This document shows, in pieces, positions 43,347 through 52,687 of a stretch of DNA of 64,000 nt. A program made the position numbers and the translations under genes. Numbering within the stretch: the first letter of the stretch is position 1; each line of letters starts with the position of its first letter. Origin of the DNA: Firmicutes bacterium HGW-Firmicutes-15 (GTDB lineage: Bacteria; Bacillota; Syntrophomonadia; Syntrophomonadales; Syntrophomonadaceae); the NCBI GenBank assembly GCA_002840245.1, contig PHAA01000004.1:1-64000 (forward strand), in the 5' to 3' direction. The notes under the pieces were generated by a model. It was not told the origin of the DNA, searched no databases, and worked only from the letters and a program-made list of their open reading frames with translations.

Positions 43347-44549
43347 GTGAATATAAATGAGTGTTTCTTGAACCTTTCTCGCAGTTTGGACTTCTCTCGT
43401 CAGGGATTGATGCGGCATCACCAAAGAACTGCTTTAATTGCTGCCAAGATAGGGAAAGCTGCAGGTTTGCAGGACGAAGATCTGTTTGAACTTTTTCAAG
43501 CCTCAATAATTCATGATATTGGCATAACCAGCTGGCAGGAGAAAGCAGGACTTGGGACATTGGAAATTGATGCCCCTTGGCAACACTGCCGCAGAGGTTA
43601 TGAGTTGATGCAGCACAATTCGTCCTTAAAGCGCCTAGCTGGAATTATCCTGAGTCATCATGACCGCTGGTCAGGTGCTAACCCTTCTGGACTAGTTAAA
43701 CATCATATTCCTTTGGCCAGCAGGATTATACACCTGGCAGACCGCGTGGAGATCTTGGTGGGTAAGAAGACAAATGTATTGGATCAGAGCAGTTCAATCA
43801 TGGAAAAGATACGAAAATTTAGAGGTGTATTTTTTGACCCTGATTTAATAGTGATACTTGAGGATATAGCCAAGAGGGACAGTTTCTGGCTTGACCTTAT
43901 TTCTCCATGGGAAAAAGAATGTCTTGATACTATTATTCCCATTCGTCGTATTCCTATTGAATCCGATTATTTATTAGATATAGCTCGTCTATTTGCCCAG
44001 GTGGTCGACGCTAAATGTTCCTTTACCTATAGGCACTCAAAAGGGGTAGCAGTGATTGCTAAATTTATGGGAGGGCAAATAGGTCTGCCAGAAGAAGAAT
44101 GCGCTTTGTTGGAAATAGCCGGATTATTACATGATTTAGGTAAACTTTCTGTTCCGACTGAATTATTAGAAAAAACTGGAAAACTTAACGTTTCAGAGTA
44201 TAACATAATGAAACAACATGCCTATTATACCTATTGGTTGCTTAAGCCAGTGACTCAGACCTTTCCGCTGGCTGAATGGGCAGCATTTCATCATGAAAGA
44301 CCTAATGGCAGAGGATATCCGTTTAGCAAGACGGATGAGGAATTAGTACCAAATGCTCGTATTATCACCATCGCAGACATAGTTGTTGCCTTGAGGGAAG
44401 AAAGGCCGTATCGCAACAGTCTGGGATGGGATCAAATAGCCAAAATAATGAATGAATTAGTAGTAGTGGAAGGCTTGGATAAGGATGGTGTCTCCATTAT
44501 CCTAGATAATCAGAGAACATTAGACCAGAAATGGTCAGAGTTGTCCTGA
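43347..44549 (+). CDS. Double HD-domain protein, HD-GYP-like
   Basis: This 400-residue protein has two HD domains. The first (about 22-160) has HHQRTALIAAKIG and IIHDIG. The second (about 225-380) has RHSKGVAVIAKFMG, LLHDLGKL and a GYP-like FHHERPNGRGYPF. The second therefore matches HD-GYP proteins, which hydrolyse cyclic di-GMP. Start is GTG with AAGGAAGG 8 nt upstream. The first domain lacks the GYP part (HHDRWSGANPSG in that place) and may be regulatory. It could be functionally linked to the PilZ protein at 17484 through cyclic di-GMP, which is inference. Confidence 0.82.
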   Translation: MNINECFLNLSRSLDFSRQGLMRHHQRTALIAAKIGKAAGLQDEDLFELFQASIIHDIGITSWQEKAGLGTLEIDAPWQHCRRGYELMQHNSSLKRLAGIILSHHDRWSGANPSGLVKHHIPLASRIIHLADRVEILVGKKTNVLDQSSSIMEKIRKFRGVFFDPDLIVILEDIAKRDSFWLDLISPWEKECLDTIIPIRRIPIESDYLLDIARLFAQVVDAKCSFTYRHSKGVAVIAKFMGGQIGLPEEECALLEIAGLLHDLGKLSVPTELLEKTGKLNVSEYNIMKQHAYYTYWLLKPVTQTFPLAEWAAFHHERPNGRGYPFSKTDEELVPNARIITIADIVVALREERPYRNSLGWDQIAKIMNELVVVEGLDKDGVSIILDNQRTLDQKWSELS

Positions 44550-44615
44550 TGGCATGTGATCTGTTGAATCATTTGATTAAATAACGCTTGGTTTATGTAA
44601 GGGAGTGTAGATAAC

Positions 44616-44867
44616 ATGGTCATAGGTATTTATTTCGGGATTTATGTTTTGTTTACTATTGGACTCTATCATATCTTGATTAGAGTACTGGAGAAACGTT
44701 TCGGTACTTTGCCATGGATAGGTTTTATGGTATTAGGTATCATCTGTTGTATTTTATCCCTGACTGCTAGCAAACAAACTACTTCAATGTGGTGGGGCTA
44801 TAATGCTTTCATCAATCTTTGGTCAGTCAAGGAAATGTTCGAGCAGAAAAAACGTTCTCTGGCATGA
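44616..44867 (+). CDS. Small membrane protein of unknown function
   Basis: This is an 83-residue protein with two predicted membrane helices (about 3-23 and 32-52) and a short polar C-terminus ending EQKKRSLA. AAGGGAGTG precedes the ATG at a suitable distance. I do not recognise a family. It follows the HD protein by 66 nt in the same direction. Confidence 0.6.
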   Translation: MVIGIYFGIYVLFTIGLYHILIRVLEKRFGTLPWIGFMVLGIICCILSLTASKQTTSMWWGYNAFINLWSVKEMFEQKKRSLA

Positions 44868-44957
44868 ACTTATAGTATGGCAAGAAAAGCTTTGAACCAA
44901 TTAGCATAAGAATGCGGACGATGTATAACATTCTAGAGCTTCATAGATTTATAGGTA

Positions 44958-45833
44958 TTATTTCAAGAAATAGACTTCGCCGCTCTGATCTACTTGGTTT
45001 AGCGATATCAATCTTTGTAGATGCTGGTATGCTCCCATTTTTTCGAACACGCGCAAAAAGGGGTCTAATTTTGTCTTTTCTCCATAGATTATTTGTTTAG
45101 CAGTAAGTTCCTCCAGGGTCATGGGTGATTGCAGGGCGTTGACTATTTGTTCTTCCTTCCTGAAAATAACATCCAGATACTTCTGCAAGCGTCCGGGGAT
45201 GTCTTCCTGAATGATTCCTTTATGACATGAAACAATGATTTGAGGCTTCAGTTCGATACATTTCTTAATCGATACAATAAAGTCATCCAGGTTACTGCAG
45301 ATATGTGAATACCAGGGGCCAAAGCCGCTCAAATCAATATCCGCGCTAAAGAGCAATCCGGATTTATCCTCATAAAAGGCACAGTGACCCGGGGTATGTC
45401 CGGGGGTATGAATAACTTGTAAATTCACATGGCCAAAATCCAGGGTATCTCCATCCTCAAACTCGCGATGTACCGGCGACGCGTGCAAATCAATAGATTC
45501 TATGAAATCCCAGCCTATCTGTTCTCCATCAAAATCCTTAAATCCATAATAATCAAGAAATGTATCCAACGAACGGATCGCTGGAGCATCGAGGGAATGT
45601 GCCCATACAGCTGCATCCGGAAAATGATAATTATTTAAAATATGGTCTTCATGGAAATGTGAATTTACTATAAGGTCGACTGGCTTTTTTATTAGTTGTT
45701 CCAGATTTTCTTTCCCAAAACTGCTGTCTATTAATACTCTAATCTCATCCTCGATTAGAAGACAGTGACAGTATGGAAACCTGCCCCCGTTGGGAGCCTC
45801 AATAAATTTTATCCGGTCGGTAAGATTAATCAT
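44958..45833 (-). CDS. Metallo-beta-lactamase-fold hydrolase
   Basis: This 291-residue enzyme has the zinc motif NSHFHEDHILNN (HxHxDH), a third ligand in HTPGHTPGHCAFY, an Asp in LFSADIDLSGFG and a last His in VSCHKG. The ATG at 45833 (MINLTDRIKF) is chosen because AGAGGAGC precedes it; the frame stays open for 33 more codons from 45932 without a ribosome binding site. Such proteins are usually glyoxalase II-like or other thiol/ester hydrolases. It stands alone and its substrate is unknown. Confidence 0.82.
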   Translation of the reverse strand: MINLTDRIKFIEAPNGGRFPYCHCLLIEDEIRVLIDSSFGKENLEQLIKKPVDLIVNSHFHEDHILNNYHFPDAAVWAHSLDAPAIRSLDTFLDYYGFKDFDGEQIGWDFIESIDLHASPVHREFEDGDTLDFGHVNLQVIHTPGHTPGHCAFYEDKSGLLFSADIDLSGFGPWYSHICSNLDDFIVSIKKCIELKPQIIVSCHKGIIQEDIPGRLQKYLDVIFRKEEQIVNALQSPMTLEELTAKQIIYGEKTKLDPFLRVFEKMGAYQHLQRLISLNQVDQSGEVYFLK

Positions 45834-45994
45834 TATTTTTTCAGCTCCTCTACTATAAAAAAGATAATCATTAACTAAATATATTTTATCCGATTTTATT
45901 CCAATTTGCTTGTTTAGTGCATATTTTTCCATAGGAGACCAAATGATGTCAAAACAAATATCATCGCTGTGGTCTTATATCTACATAAATATAA

Positions 45995-46023
45995 AATACC
46001 TTGGGGTCTGACCCCAAGGTATT
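45995..46023. terminator. Perfect bidirectional hairpin terminator
   Basis: AATACCTTGGGGT and ACCCCAAGGTATT pair perfectly over the loop CTG. It lies just after the SHOCT gene stop on the minus strand (46028), where AAAATAT-rich sequence gives a U-rich tail. Confidence 0.75.
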
Positions 46024-46027
46024 TAAG

Positions 46028-46264
46028 CTATTGTATATCTTCTTTCATGTTTCGGAACTCTTCTTGAGATATTTCACCTTTTGCATAGCGAGTTTTCAAG
46101 ATATCAAGAGCTGTATTGGAACTTCCACTTTCTTTTGCTTGGCGTTGGTAACGAGAGTACAGCCAAATAAAAAGACCTATTATTAGAAAGAATTCCAAGC
46201 AGAATCCCCACCCATTCATCCACCACATTCCATTGTTGCCCCAGTGCCAATACGGAACCATCAT
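46028..46264 (-). CDS. SHOCT-domain small membrane protein
   Basis: This is a 78-residue protein. The ATG at 46264 follows CAGGAGGTG at 7 nt. The N-terminus is rich in Trp and Gly (WHWGNNGMWWMNGWG), followed by a membrane helix at about 20-38. The C-terminal SHOCT motif ALDILKTRYAKGEISQEEF (about 52-70) is complete. Such small SHOCT proteins often lie next to copper or other metal transport genes, and here the divergent neighbour is copA. The exact role is not known. Confidence 0.78.
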   Translation of the reverse strand: MMVPYWHWGNNGMWWMNGWGFCLEFFLIIGLFIWLYSRYQRQAKESGSSNTALDILKTRYAKGEISQEEFRNMKEDIQ

Positions 46265-46435
46265 AATAAAACACCTCCTGGTTTTTATTGGTAATCCTTT
46301 TACTGAACACATTATAAAAAAATTTTGTTAAGATATTATGGAGATGTACACAAATAAAGGAGCTTCTACACATTAGGTTACTACAATACGAATATAGATT
46401 GAAGACATTGTAAGCTGATTGCTTCAGTTCGATGG

Positions 46436-46462
46436 TTTACTAGTTCTGCTTCTTGGTATAAT
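46436..46462 (+). promoter_or_regulatory. Extended -10 promoter of copA
   Basis: TTGGTATAAT contains a perfect TATAAT at 46457-46462 with an upstream TGG extended -10 element, which compensates for the weak -35 (TTTACT, 46436-46441). It lies 75 nt before copA. Confidence 0.55.
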
Positions 46463-46536
46463 AAGTTTAGGCTTTGATAGGAATCTTGCCAAGGGTGTAG
46501 TCTTTATTTCAAGTTGGCAAAGAGAGGAACCAGAGT

Positions 46537-48987
46537 ATGAACAAACAATCGATTAAGATATCGGGTATGAGCTGTGCAGCATGTGCGGCTAGGATAGAAA
46601 AGGGTTTAAAGCAGATCGAAGGAGTAGATTCTGCGAATGTTAACTATGCTATGGAACGGGCTACGGTCGAGTTTGATGACAGTTTGGTTCAGCCACAGCA
46701 ATTCGAGGAAGCAGTAATAAAACTAGGATATCAAGTTATTCGAGAAAAGGTTGCTGATGCTGGCCAGGCCGAGCTTAAAATATCTGGCATGACTTGTGCG
46801 GCCTGTTCTGCTCGAATAGAGAAGAAATTAAATTCTATAGACGGGGTGAAACTTGCCAATTTAAATCTTAGCACCGAAAAGGCCAGTATTTCATATGACC
46901 CAGATCGCATTAAAGTTGGTGATATGATTAGTGCTATTCAGTCCTTGGGCTATGGCGCTGAGAAGATAGAGGATATCAGCCGTGTCCAGGAGAAAGAGCA
47001 GAAAGAGACTGAAATCAGGGACATGCGGATTTTTCTGCTATCCTCAGCAATCCTGAGCTTTCCCCTGGTGGCTGCAATGCTTATGAGCATATTTAAAATC
47101 GATATCCCAGCCCTTTCTTTCTTGCATAACCAGTATTTCCAGCTGGCCGTGGCTACACCGGTGCAGTTTATTATTGGTGCCCGCTTCTACAAGCAGGCAT
47201 TTTACGCGCTAAGATCCGGGAGTGCAAATATGGACGTATTAATTGTAATGGGCACTTCAGCTGCTTATTTTTTCAGCCTTTACAATATATTTTTTGAGGC
47301 AGTTCCAGCTGGAATGATGAAAGATCTATACTTCGAAGCATCGGCAATTATTATTACCTTGATTCTACTGGGTAAGTACCTGGAGGCTGTTGCCAAAGGC
47401 AAGACATCTGAAGCGATTAAAAAACTGGCGGAACTTCAAGCCAAGACCGCCCGGGTGATCAGGCAGGGCAGAGAAGAAGACATACCCATAGAAGAAGTTG
47501 AATTAGGAGATGTAGTAGTGGTGAGGCCGGGTGAAAAGGTGCCAGTGGATGGAAAAATCATAGAGGGAAATTCTTCTCTGGATGAATCCATGCTTACCGG
47601 GGAAAGTCTGCCCACCGATAAAAAGGTCGGCGACCTGGTGTATGGAGCCACCATCAATAAATTTGGCGTGTTTAAGCTTGAGGCCACCCGAGTCGGTAAG
47701 GATACAGCTCTAGCCCAGATTATCAAGATGGTGGAGGACGCCCAGGGTTCCAAAGCACCCATACAAAAGATCGCCGACCAGGTTGCCGGGGTCTTTGTTC
47801 CGATAGTCTTGGTCATTGCTGTTGTTACTTTTCTAGTATGGTATCTGGGTGGTGCCGGTATCAACAAGGCATTGATTAGTGCAGTAGCAGTCTTGGTTAT
47901 TGCCTGCCCCTGCGCACTGGGTCTAGCCACTCCAACTGCCATCATGGTCGGTACAGGAAAAGGTGCTGAAAACGGCATCCTGATTAAAGGCGGGGAACAC
48001 CTGGAAATGGCTTATAAGGTGAATGTAGTTGTTTTTGACAAGACTGGTACCATTACTAAGGGGCAGCCAGAGGTTACTGATGTGATTATTCTGGGTCAAT
48101 TAGATGAAAACACCATTTTGCGACTAGCGGCCCGGGCAGAAAAAAGTTCGGAACATCCTCTGGGGGTGGCGATTTACGAAAAGGGCAAACAAGTCTTTGG
48201 GCAGATGGATGACCCCAACAGTTTTGAGGCTATCCCCGGAATGGGAGTGAAGGCGGTGATAGATGCTCAAGAAATATATGTAGGAACCAGAAAATTGATG
48301 ATGGAAAGAGGGGTCGTCATCGACCCAGTAGAATCAGCCATAGCCAGCCTGGAAGATCAGGGCAAGACCGCTATGCTTATGGCTGTTAATGATAAACTGG
48401 AGTCCATTCTGGCGGTGGCAGATACCCTGAAGGACAGTTCTCGGGAAGCTATTGCCGACCTGCAGAATATGGGTATTGAGGTTTACATGATAACCGGCGA
48501 CAACCAGCGGACAGCTAGTGCTATAGCCCGCCAGGTTGGCATAACTAATGTACTGTCGGAAGTCCTGCCGGAAAATAAAGCCCAGGAAGTTGAAAAGCTT
48601 AAAGCTCTTGGCAAAACAGTTGCGATGGTAGGAGACGGAATCAATGATGCACCGGCCTTAGCCACTGCTGATATCGGGATGGCCATGGGTACAGGAACCG
48701 ATGTAGCCATGGAGGCAGCAGACATCACCTTGATGAGGGGAGATTTAAGAACCATTCCCGCTTCTATCAGGCTGTCCCGCCAGACCATGAAGAAGATCAA
48801 GCAAAACCTTTTCTGGGCTTTCATTTACAACATTATCGGCATCCCCTTTGCCGCCCTGGGAATGTTAAATCCAATTATTGCTGGAGGAGCCATGGCATTC
48901 AGCTCGGTATCCGTTGTTACCAATTCATTGAGTTTAAAACGCTATAATCCTACCAAGAGTGCTGTTCAGTTGACCGATGACCAGTAA
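46537..48987 (+). CDS. copA: Copper-exporting P1B-type ATPase
   Basis: This is an 816-residue Cu(I) pump. Two heavy-metal-associated domains stand at the N-terminus, each with a GMxCAAC motif (Cys13/Cys16 and a second pair near 88/91). The CPC membrane metal site is in [12 protein letters not shown] (about 455-462), the phosphorylation Asp in DKTGTITKG (about 501), the HP motif in SSEHPLG and the hinge [10 protein letters not shown]. Eight membrane helices fit the type. AGAGAGGAACC precedes the ATG. No copper chaperone or CsoR gene is next to it. Confidence 0.93.
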   Translation: MNKQSIKISGMSCAACAARIEKGLKQIEGVDSANVNYAMERATVEFDDSLVQPQQFEEAVIKLGYQVIREKVADAGQAELKISGMTCAACSARIEKKLNSIDGVKLANLNLSTEKASISYDPDRIKVGDMISAIQSLGYGAEKIEDISRVQEKEQKETEIRDMRIFLLSSAILSFPLVAAMLMSIFKIDIPALSFLHNQYFQLAVATPVQFIIGARFYKQAFYALRSGSANMDVLIVMGTSAAYFFSLYNIFFEAVPAGMMKDLYFEASAIIITLILLGKYLEAVAKGKTSEAIKKLAELQAKTARVIRQGREEDIPIEEVELGDVVVVRPGEKVPVDGKIIEGNSSLDESMLTGESLPTDKKVGDLVYGATINKFGVFKLEATRVGKDTALAQIIKMVEDAQGSKAPIQKIADQVAGVFVPIVLVIAVVTFLVWYLGGAGINKALISAVAVLVIACPCALGLATPTAIMVGTGKGAENGILIKGGEHLEMAYKVNVVVFDKTGTITKGQPEVTDVIILGQLDENTILRLAARAEKSSEHPLGVAIYEKGKQVFGQMDDPNSFEAIPGMGVKAVIDAQEIYVGTRKLMMERGVVIDPVESAIASLEDQGKTAMLMAVNDKLESILAVADTLKDSSREAIADLQNMGIEVYMITGDNQRTASAIARQVGITNVLSEVLPENKAQEVEKLKALGKTVAMVGDGINDAPALATADIGMAMGTGTDVAMEAADITLMRGDLRTIPASIRLSRQTMKKIKQNLFWAFIYNIIGIPFAALGMLNPIIAGGAMAFSSVSVVTNSLSLKRYNPTKSAVQLTDDQ

Positions 48988-49034
48988 AATGAATGAAGGA
49001 ACTGAGTTCACCATATCATTACCTGGTCGGGCCA

Positions 49035-50153
49035 TCATTTAGAAACAGCATCTACTAAACTACGGAAATAATTGCAATTCTCTATTAGATTAGGCCCATG
49101 TTTAAAGAGACCTCCACCTACCAGAAAAATAACATCAGATCCATATACCTCAATCATATCTGGGATATTGCTTATACTCATTCCTCCGCCGGGGCAGGGG
49201 AAACTAGTTTTAAGATTGCCCATGTCGACAGAAGTTCCTTTAACTATACTTTGGCATTCTTCGCGGGTAAAAGAGAAACGCCCACCATAATTGGGGTAAA
49301 TGGTCCCATCTGCACCAGCTAGGCGCATTATTTGTCCAAACAAGGCGAAATGAGATATACCATTATCAGAACCGAGGACATAGCTTCCCAGGAAAGCTGG
49401 ATGACTAAAGATCGGGAGTGCAATGGTATCGTCTTCCGCCAAGAATCTCATGGTATCAAAACCAACCAAACCCGGTGCCAGCAATAACCCCTTGGCTCCA
49501 TTTTCTTTGGCATATCTGGCCCTGCTTACTAGTTCGTTATGCGGGGCAGTAATGTTCGCTGCATAAATACATTTCTGCCCGGTTTCACGGTTTGCGCGTT
49601 CAACCGCTTCTGCACACAATCTGACTCGCTCCTCAAAAGGGGCAAAACTTTGATTGGTAAGGCCATGATCATCTTTAATAATATCAATTCCACCCAAAGC
49701 AAACTGATAAGACAGTTCAGCTAGTTTTTCGCTGCTCAATCCCATCGGCTTTAGGGCAGTAAAAAGCAAGGGTCTTTTTGGCACTTTTAGCAGCTCCCTC
49801 AACCCTGCCTTTCCGAACCTGGGGCCTTTAAATAGCTGTAATAATGAATCGGGAAGCTTAATCTCTTCGACCCGATATCCTGGTTTGATACTAATGTTGC
49901 CAAAGATAACATTTAGAAGCTGGGTCAACTCATTTGAGGCCGTTTCAATTGCGAAACTTATGGTAGCCTGATATTTTTCTAGTCCGTCTGGAACGAATTT
50001 AGTTATTTGCCCAACCAGGTGATCTTGAATAAAACCTGACGGTACTAATTCTGCGGGAAATTCCACGGTTTGCTCCAGGCAAAGGTCATGAGCCCTGGCA
50101 TAAGCCTCATTCTCTGTTCCCGCTATCCGGTAGACAATTGAGAATCTTTCCAT
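49035..50153 (-). CDS. RuBisCO-like protein (form IV), cupin-linked
   Basis: This 372-residue protein is a form IV RuBisCO homologue and is unlikely to fix CO2. Active-site positions are mixed: Lys135 in TALKPMG matches catalytic Lys175 of RuBisCO, and Lys160-Asp-Asp in IIKDDHG matches the carbamate Lys201 and Asp203, but the metal ligand Glu204 is His163. His251 in FSHPAF and the phosphate loops PGGG (321-324) and GGG (346-348) are kept. GGGGAGGC precedes the ATG. A cupin gene lies 142 nt upstream in the same direction. In Rhodospirillum rubrum an RLP isomerises 5-methylthioribulose-1-phosphate and a cupin releases methanethiol; the same role is proposed here by analogy. Confidence 0.82.
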   Translation of the reverse strand: MERFSIVYRIAGTENEAYARAHDLCLEQTVEFPAELVPSGFIQDHLVGQITKFVPDGLEKYQATISFAIETASNELTQLLNVIFGNISIKPGYRVEEIKLPDSLLQLFKGPRFGKAGLRELLKVPKRPLLFTALKPMGLSSEKLAELSYQFALGGIDIIKDDHGLTNQSFAPFEERVRLCAEAVERANRETGQKCIYAANITAPHNELVSRARYAKENGAKGLLLAPGLVGFDTMRFLAEDDTIALPIFSHPAFLGSYVLGSDNGISHFALFGQIMRLAGADGTIYPNYGGRFSFTREECQSIVKGTSVDMGNLKTSFPCPGGGMSISNIPDMIEVYGSDVIFLVGGGLFKHGPNLIENCNYFRSLVDAVSK

Positions 50154-50295
50154 AATAAATGCCTCCCCAAAAAAGTTAACCAGGTTTCACAACGTTATCG
50201 ACTGCGTTTAGAGGAGATTATTTCAATGTTCATTCCCGCTTATATGCAAACCGCTAGTATATAGTCCATGCTCCTGCGCTCTGATTTCATATTGC

Positions 50296-50733
50296 TTAAC
50301 TCCTTATGAATGCAGCTATAGCGGGATCCTGGCACAGCATTTCCAGATCATCTTTAGATGGTAAAATTGGTTTATCACGTTCGATGTTGACCATACAAAG
50401 AAACCCAAAAGTGCTGCCCTTAGTTGCCCGAAACTGATGCCAGGTATGGGCAGGAATGGTTATAACATCCTTCTCCTGTACAGGATAAATCTTCTCTCCT
50501 AAAAGAACCTCCCCTTCGCCTCTAAAAACAATTACCAGATGAGCATGTTGATGATGCTCCAGAGTAGAATGACCTTCTGGGGCTATTTCAAAATAGCGCA
50601 GCTGGCAGGGAACATCTATCAAGCCCTCACATAATACTCGCCGGGTAATATTTTTATAGTGATTTCCTTCATCCTTATAGGTAAGTACCGGAACGTTCTC
50701 CCATTGGTAATTTTCTAAATGTTGAATCAGCAT
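50296..50733 (-). CDS. Cupin-domain protein, partner of the RuBisCO-like protein
   Basis: This 145-residue single cupin has the first motif around EGHSTLEHHQHAHLVIVFRG, giving metal-binding His residues and a Glu, and the second PAHTWHQFRAT with a further His. The N-terminus includes a WENVPVLTYKDEG stretch. AAGGAGT precedes the ATG. It is encoded upstream of the RuBisCO-like protein on the same strand. By analogy to R. rubrum it could be the 1-methylthio-xylulose-5-phosphate methylsulfurylase that releases methanethiol and yields deoxyxylulose-5-phosphate. A general mannose-isomerase-like or sensing cupin cannot be excluded. Confidence 0.75.
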   Translation of the reverse strand: MLIQHLENYQWENVPVLTYKDEGNHYKNITRRVLCEGLIDVPCQLRYFEIAPEGHSTLEHHQHAHLVIVFRGEGEVLLGEKIYPVQEKDVITIPAHTWHQFRATKGSTFGFLCMVNIERDKPILPSKDDLEMLCQDPAIAAFIRS

Positions 50734-50812
50734 ATTGAGTACTCCTTCAAAACGTCAATACGATTATTTTACATTAATGTTTAAAATAAAAACAAATAAA
50801 TATATATATCTG

Positions 50813-51583
50813 TTAATGTGAGCAAATTGTGGTTTTAATCAAGTCCTTCACGACCTCACCGGCTATCAATAGCCCGGCTACAGAAGGCACAAATGCTATA
50901 CTGCCCGGGGTCTGGCGGCGGCTCGTACAGGTTCGAGCCGATCCTTTGGGGCAAATACAGTTGACTTGGCAACTGGATTCATCAGTCTCCATAGGTTTTA
51001 TCGGCTCCTCCTTCGAATAAACGACCTTCAAATCATTTATGCCCCTTTTCCTCAGTTCTCTCCGCATAACTTTAGCCAGGGGGCAGACCGAAGTATCATA
51101 AATATCTGCAATTTCAAATCGAGTCGGGTCAAGTTTATTACCTGCTCCCATGCAGCTGATTATTGGGATGCTCAGTGCTTTGGCATTCAAGATCAAATCA
51201 ATCTTGGCGGTTACCGTATCAATCGCATCAATAATATAGTCGTAATTCGGAGTGACCAACTGGGAGGCATGTTCCGGCATATAGAATGTTTGATGGGTGA
51301 TCACTTCAGCCTTCGGATTGATCTCCAAAATCCTATCCTTCATAACCTCAACTTTGGGTTTACCCACTGTCTTACTGGTAGCATGGAGCTGCCTGTTAAT
51401 ATTCGTAAGGCATATGCAATCATCATCTATTAGAACCAGCTTACCGACTCCCGATCTAACCAGGCCTTCCACAGCAAAGCTTCCTACCCCTCCAATTCCA
51501 AAAATGGCAACGGTACTACGCCCCAGCTTCTCAACTGCTTCTCTTCCTATTAATAGCTCGGTTCTTGAAAATTCGTAATTCAT
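50813..51583 (-). CDS. tcdA: tRNA threonylcarbamoyladenosine dehydratase (TcdA/YgdL, ThiF fold)
   Basis: This 256-residue E1-like enzyme uses ATP to cyclise the t6A side chain at tRNA position 37. The nucleotide fold is FGIGGVGSFAVEGLVRSG (about 28-45), followed by LIDDDCICLTNINRQ, the adenylation motif and the Cys-containing CQVNCICPKG near residue 205. The ATG at 51583 follows TTGGAGG at 5 nt. The fold also fits MoeB/ThiF/HesA-type activators, but length and sequence suit YgdL best. It stands next to the RLP pair without obvious functional link. Confidence 0.85.
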   Translation of the reverse strand: MNYEFSRTELLIGREAVEKLGRSTVAIFGIGGVGSFAVEGLVRSGVGKLVLIDDDCICLTNINRQLHATSKTVGKPKVEVMKDRILEINPKAEVITHQTFYMPEHASQLVTPNYDYIIDAIDTVTAKIDLILNAKALSIPIISCMGAGNKLDPTRFEIADIYDTSVCPLAKVMRRELRKRGINDLKVVYSKEEPIKPMETDESSCQVNCICPKGSARTCTSRRQTPGSIAFVPSVAGLLIAGEVVKDLIKTTICSH

Positions 51584-51933
51584 TTTTCCTCCAATTGTTG
51601 GTTTCATAAATGACTTGCACTAGTATCCTTAGTTTTGAGATTGTTTTCTAGAGCTAGATAGCTTTGAGATATTTCTAACAATACCTAAAAAAAGCTTCCA
51701 GTGCAAATGGTTGGACTAACTGTCAGGTATTAAGAGGTCAACTACATGTCGCCGTACAAAAGGCGAAGGCTCATGGGGTTGAATTAAAAATAACTCCCAA
51801 TTAAAGTGGAGTGCGGAAAAGAGGAGAGTAAATCCATGGTTCAGTTACCAGATGAAGCTGAACTTGATATTGGAAAATTTGAACAAATGTTAGATTATGC
51901 TAATTTGCTTTGAGTGAACAAAAGTCCTTGCAG

Positions 51934-51962
51934 TAGACATTATTAAAAAAATAGAATATAAT
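51934..51962 (+). promoter_or_regulatory. Promoter of the DUF3842/CooT transcription unit
   Basis: TAGACA (51934-51939, five of six consensus bases) and a perfect TATAAT (51957-51962) are spaced by exactly 17 nt. The predicted start of transcription is a few bases before the first structured element, so that element would be the 5' end of the RNA. Confidence 0.7.
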
Positions 51963-51974
51963 GGGATTTAATCT

Positions 51975-52086
51975 TGAACTATGAAGGTTCATGAAGATAT
52001 TGTTCTAAGAAGCAATAAAGCAACAGTTAGCCACGAAGGTTGAACAGACTGCAGGAGCGGTCATTCGGCGTTTGTGGCTTTTTTTT
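51975..52086 (+). ncRNA. Tandem structured leader RNA A1-A2, ends in a terminator hairpin
   Basis: Two copies lie head to tail. A1 (51975-52028) has the core CTATGAAGGTT (51979-51989) and closes by AACT/AGTT pairing. A2 (52029-52079) has the core CCACGAAGGTT, an outer stem AGCCAC/GTGGCT and an inner hairpin GACTGC-AGGA-GCGGTC (52047-52062). Eight T residues follow the outer stem (52079-52086), so A2 can act as a rho-independent terminator. The same core occurs in the pair at 53642-53775. Position downstream of a promoter and upstream of metal-handling genes suggests a riboswitch-type leader. Confidence 0.55.
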
Positions 52087-52168
52087 GGAGGGAGAAGATT
52101 AATGAGTTAAGAAATGATATTAACAAGGATTTGTTATATTATTGTCCAAAAAGGGGTGGAGAGAAAGT

Positions 52169-52606
52169 TTGAGGGTAGCGGTAGTAGATGCTCAAGGAGG
52201 CGGAATAGGGAGAATAATTGTAGAGAAGCTACGCCAGGAGATGGGGGATTCCTGTCATATCATTGGGCTAGGGACCAATGCCATAGCCTCTTCCATTATG
52301 TTAAAAGCCGGTGCCAATGAGGGAGCCAGTGGTGAAAATGCGGTGGCTCACTGTGTCGCTAAGGTCGATGTGATTGTGGGTTCTATTGCCATTATTGCAG
52401 CACATTCCTATTTAGGTGAACTCACTCCGTATATGGCAGAGGCCATTGCTTCAGCAGACGCGCTTAAGGTGCTCATGCCGCTAAACCGTTACGGCATAGA
52501 AATTAGTGGTGAGATCGATGAGCCATTGCCTTTGCAGGTCAGCCGCTTGGTAAGTAGGGTAAGGCAGATATATGATAGCAGGAAATCAAGAACTGTTAAA
52601 AAGTAG
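52169..52606 (+). CDS. DUF3842 family protein
   Basis: This is a 145-residue protein. The N-terminus VAVVDAQGGGIGRIIVEKLR forms a Rossmann-like glycine-rich loop, and VDVIVGSIAIIAAHSYLGEL and LMPLNRYGIEI follow. TTG at 52169 is taken as start, with GGAGAG 5 nt upstream; an upstream TTG at 52142 has no ribosome binding site. The function is unknown. Its place between the structured leader and the CooT-DUF4198 gene suggests a part in nickel or related metal metabolism. Confidence 0.7.
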   Translation: MRVAVVDAQGGGIGRIIVEKLRQEMGDSCHIIGLGTNAIASSIMLKAGANEGASGENAVAHCVAKVDVIVGSIAIIAAHSYLGELTPYMAEAIASADALKVLMPLNRYGIEISGEIDEPLPLQVSRLVSRVRQIYDSRKSRTVKK

Positions 52607-52687
52607 GCGGTTACATTTTGAAAGGGTTATAAGAAAGTCATTGAGAAGGAAAATCTGCACCTGCGCATAAAGGATGGAGGTATGCAA

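Larger units (their letters stand above)
51584..52168. other. Intergenic region with promoter and structured leader
   Basis: The first 250 bases hold no clear gene. A reading frame near 51740-51806 encodes a plausible peptide remnant (VAVQKAKAHGVELKITPN) but has no start, and an ATG at 51836 with GAGGAGAG upstream opens a 25-codon frame ending at 51913; both are weak. The right half holds a good promoter (51934-51962) and the tandem structured RNA (51975-52086) ahead of the DUF3842 gene. Confidence 0.45.

Noticed and set aside
51836-51913. 25-codon ORF with a good GAGGAGAG site
   Set aside because: It is very short, ends before the promoter at 51934 and resembles nothing known; kept only as a note in the intergenic entry.
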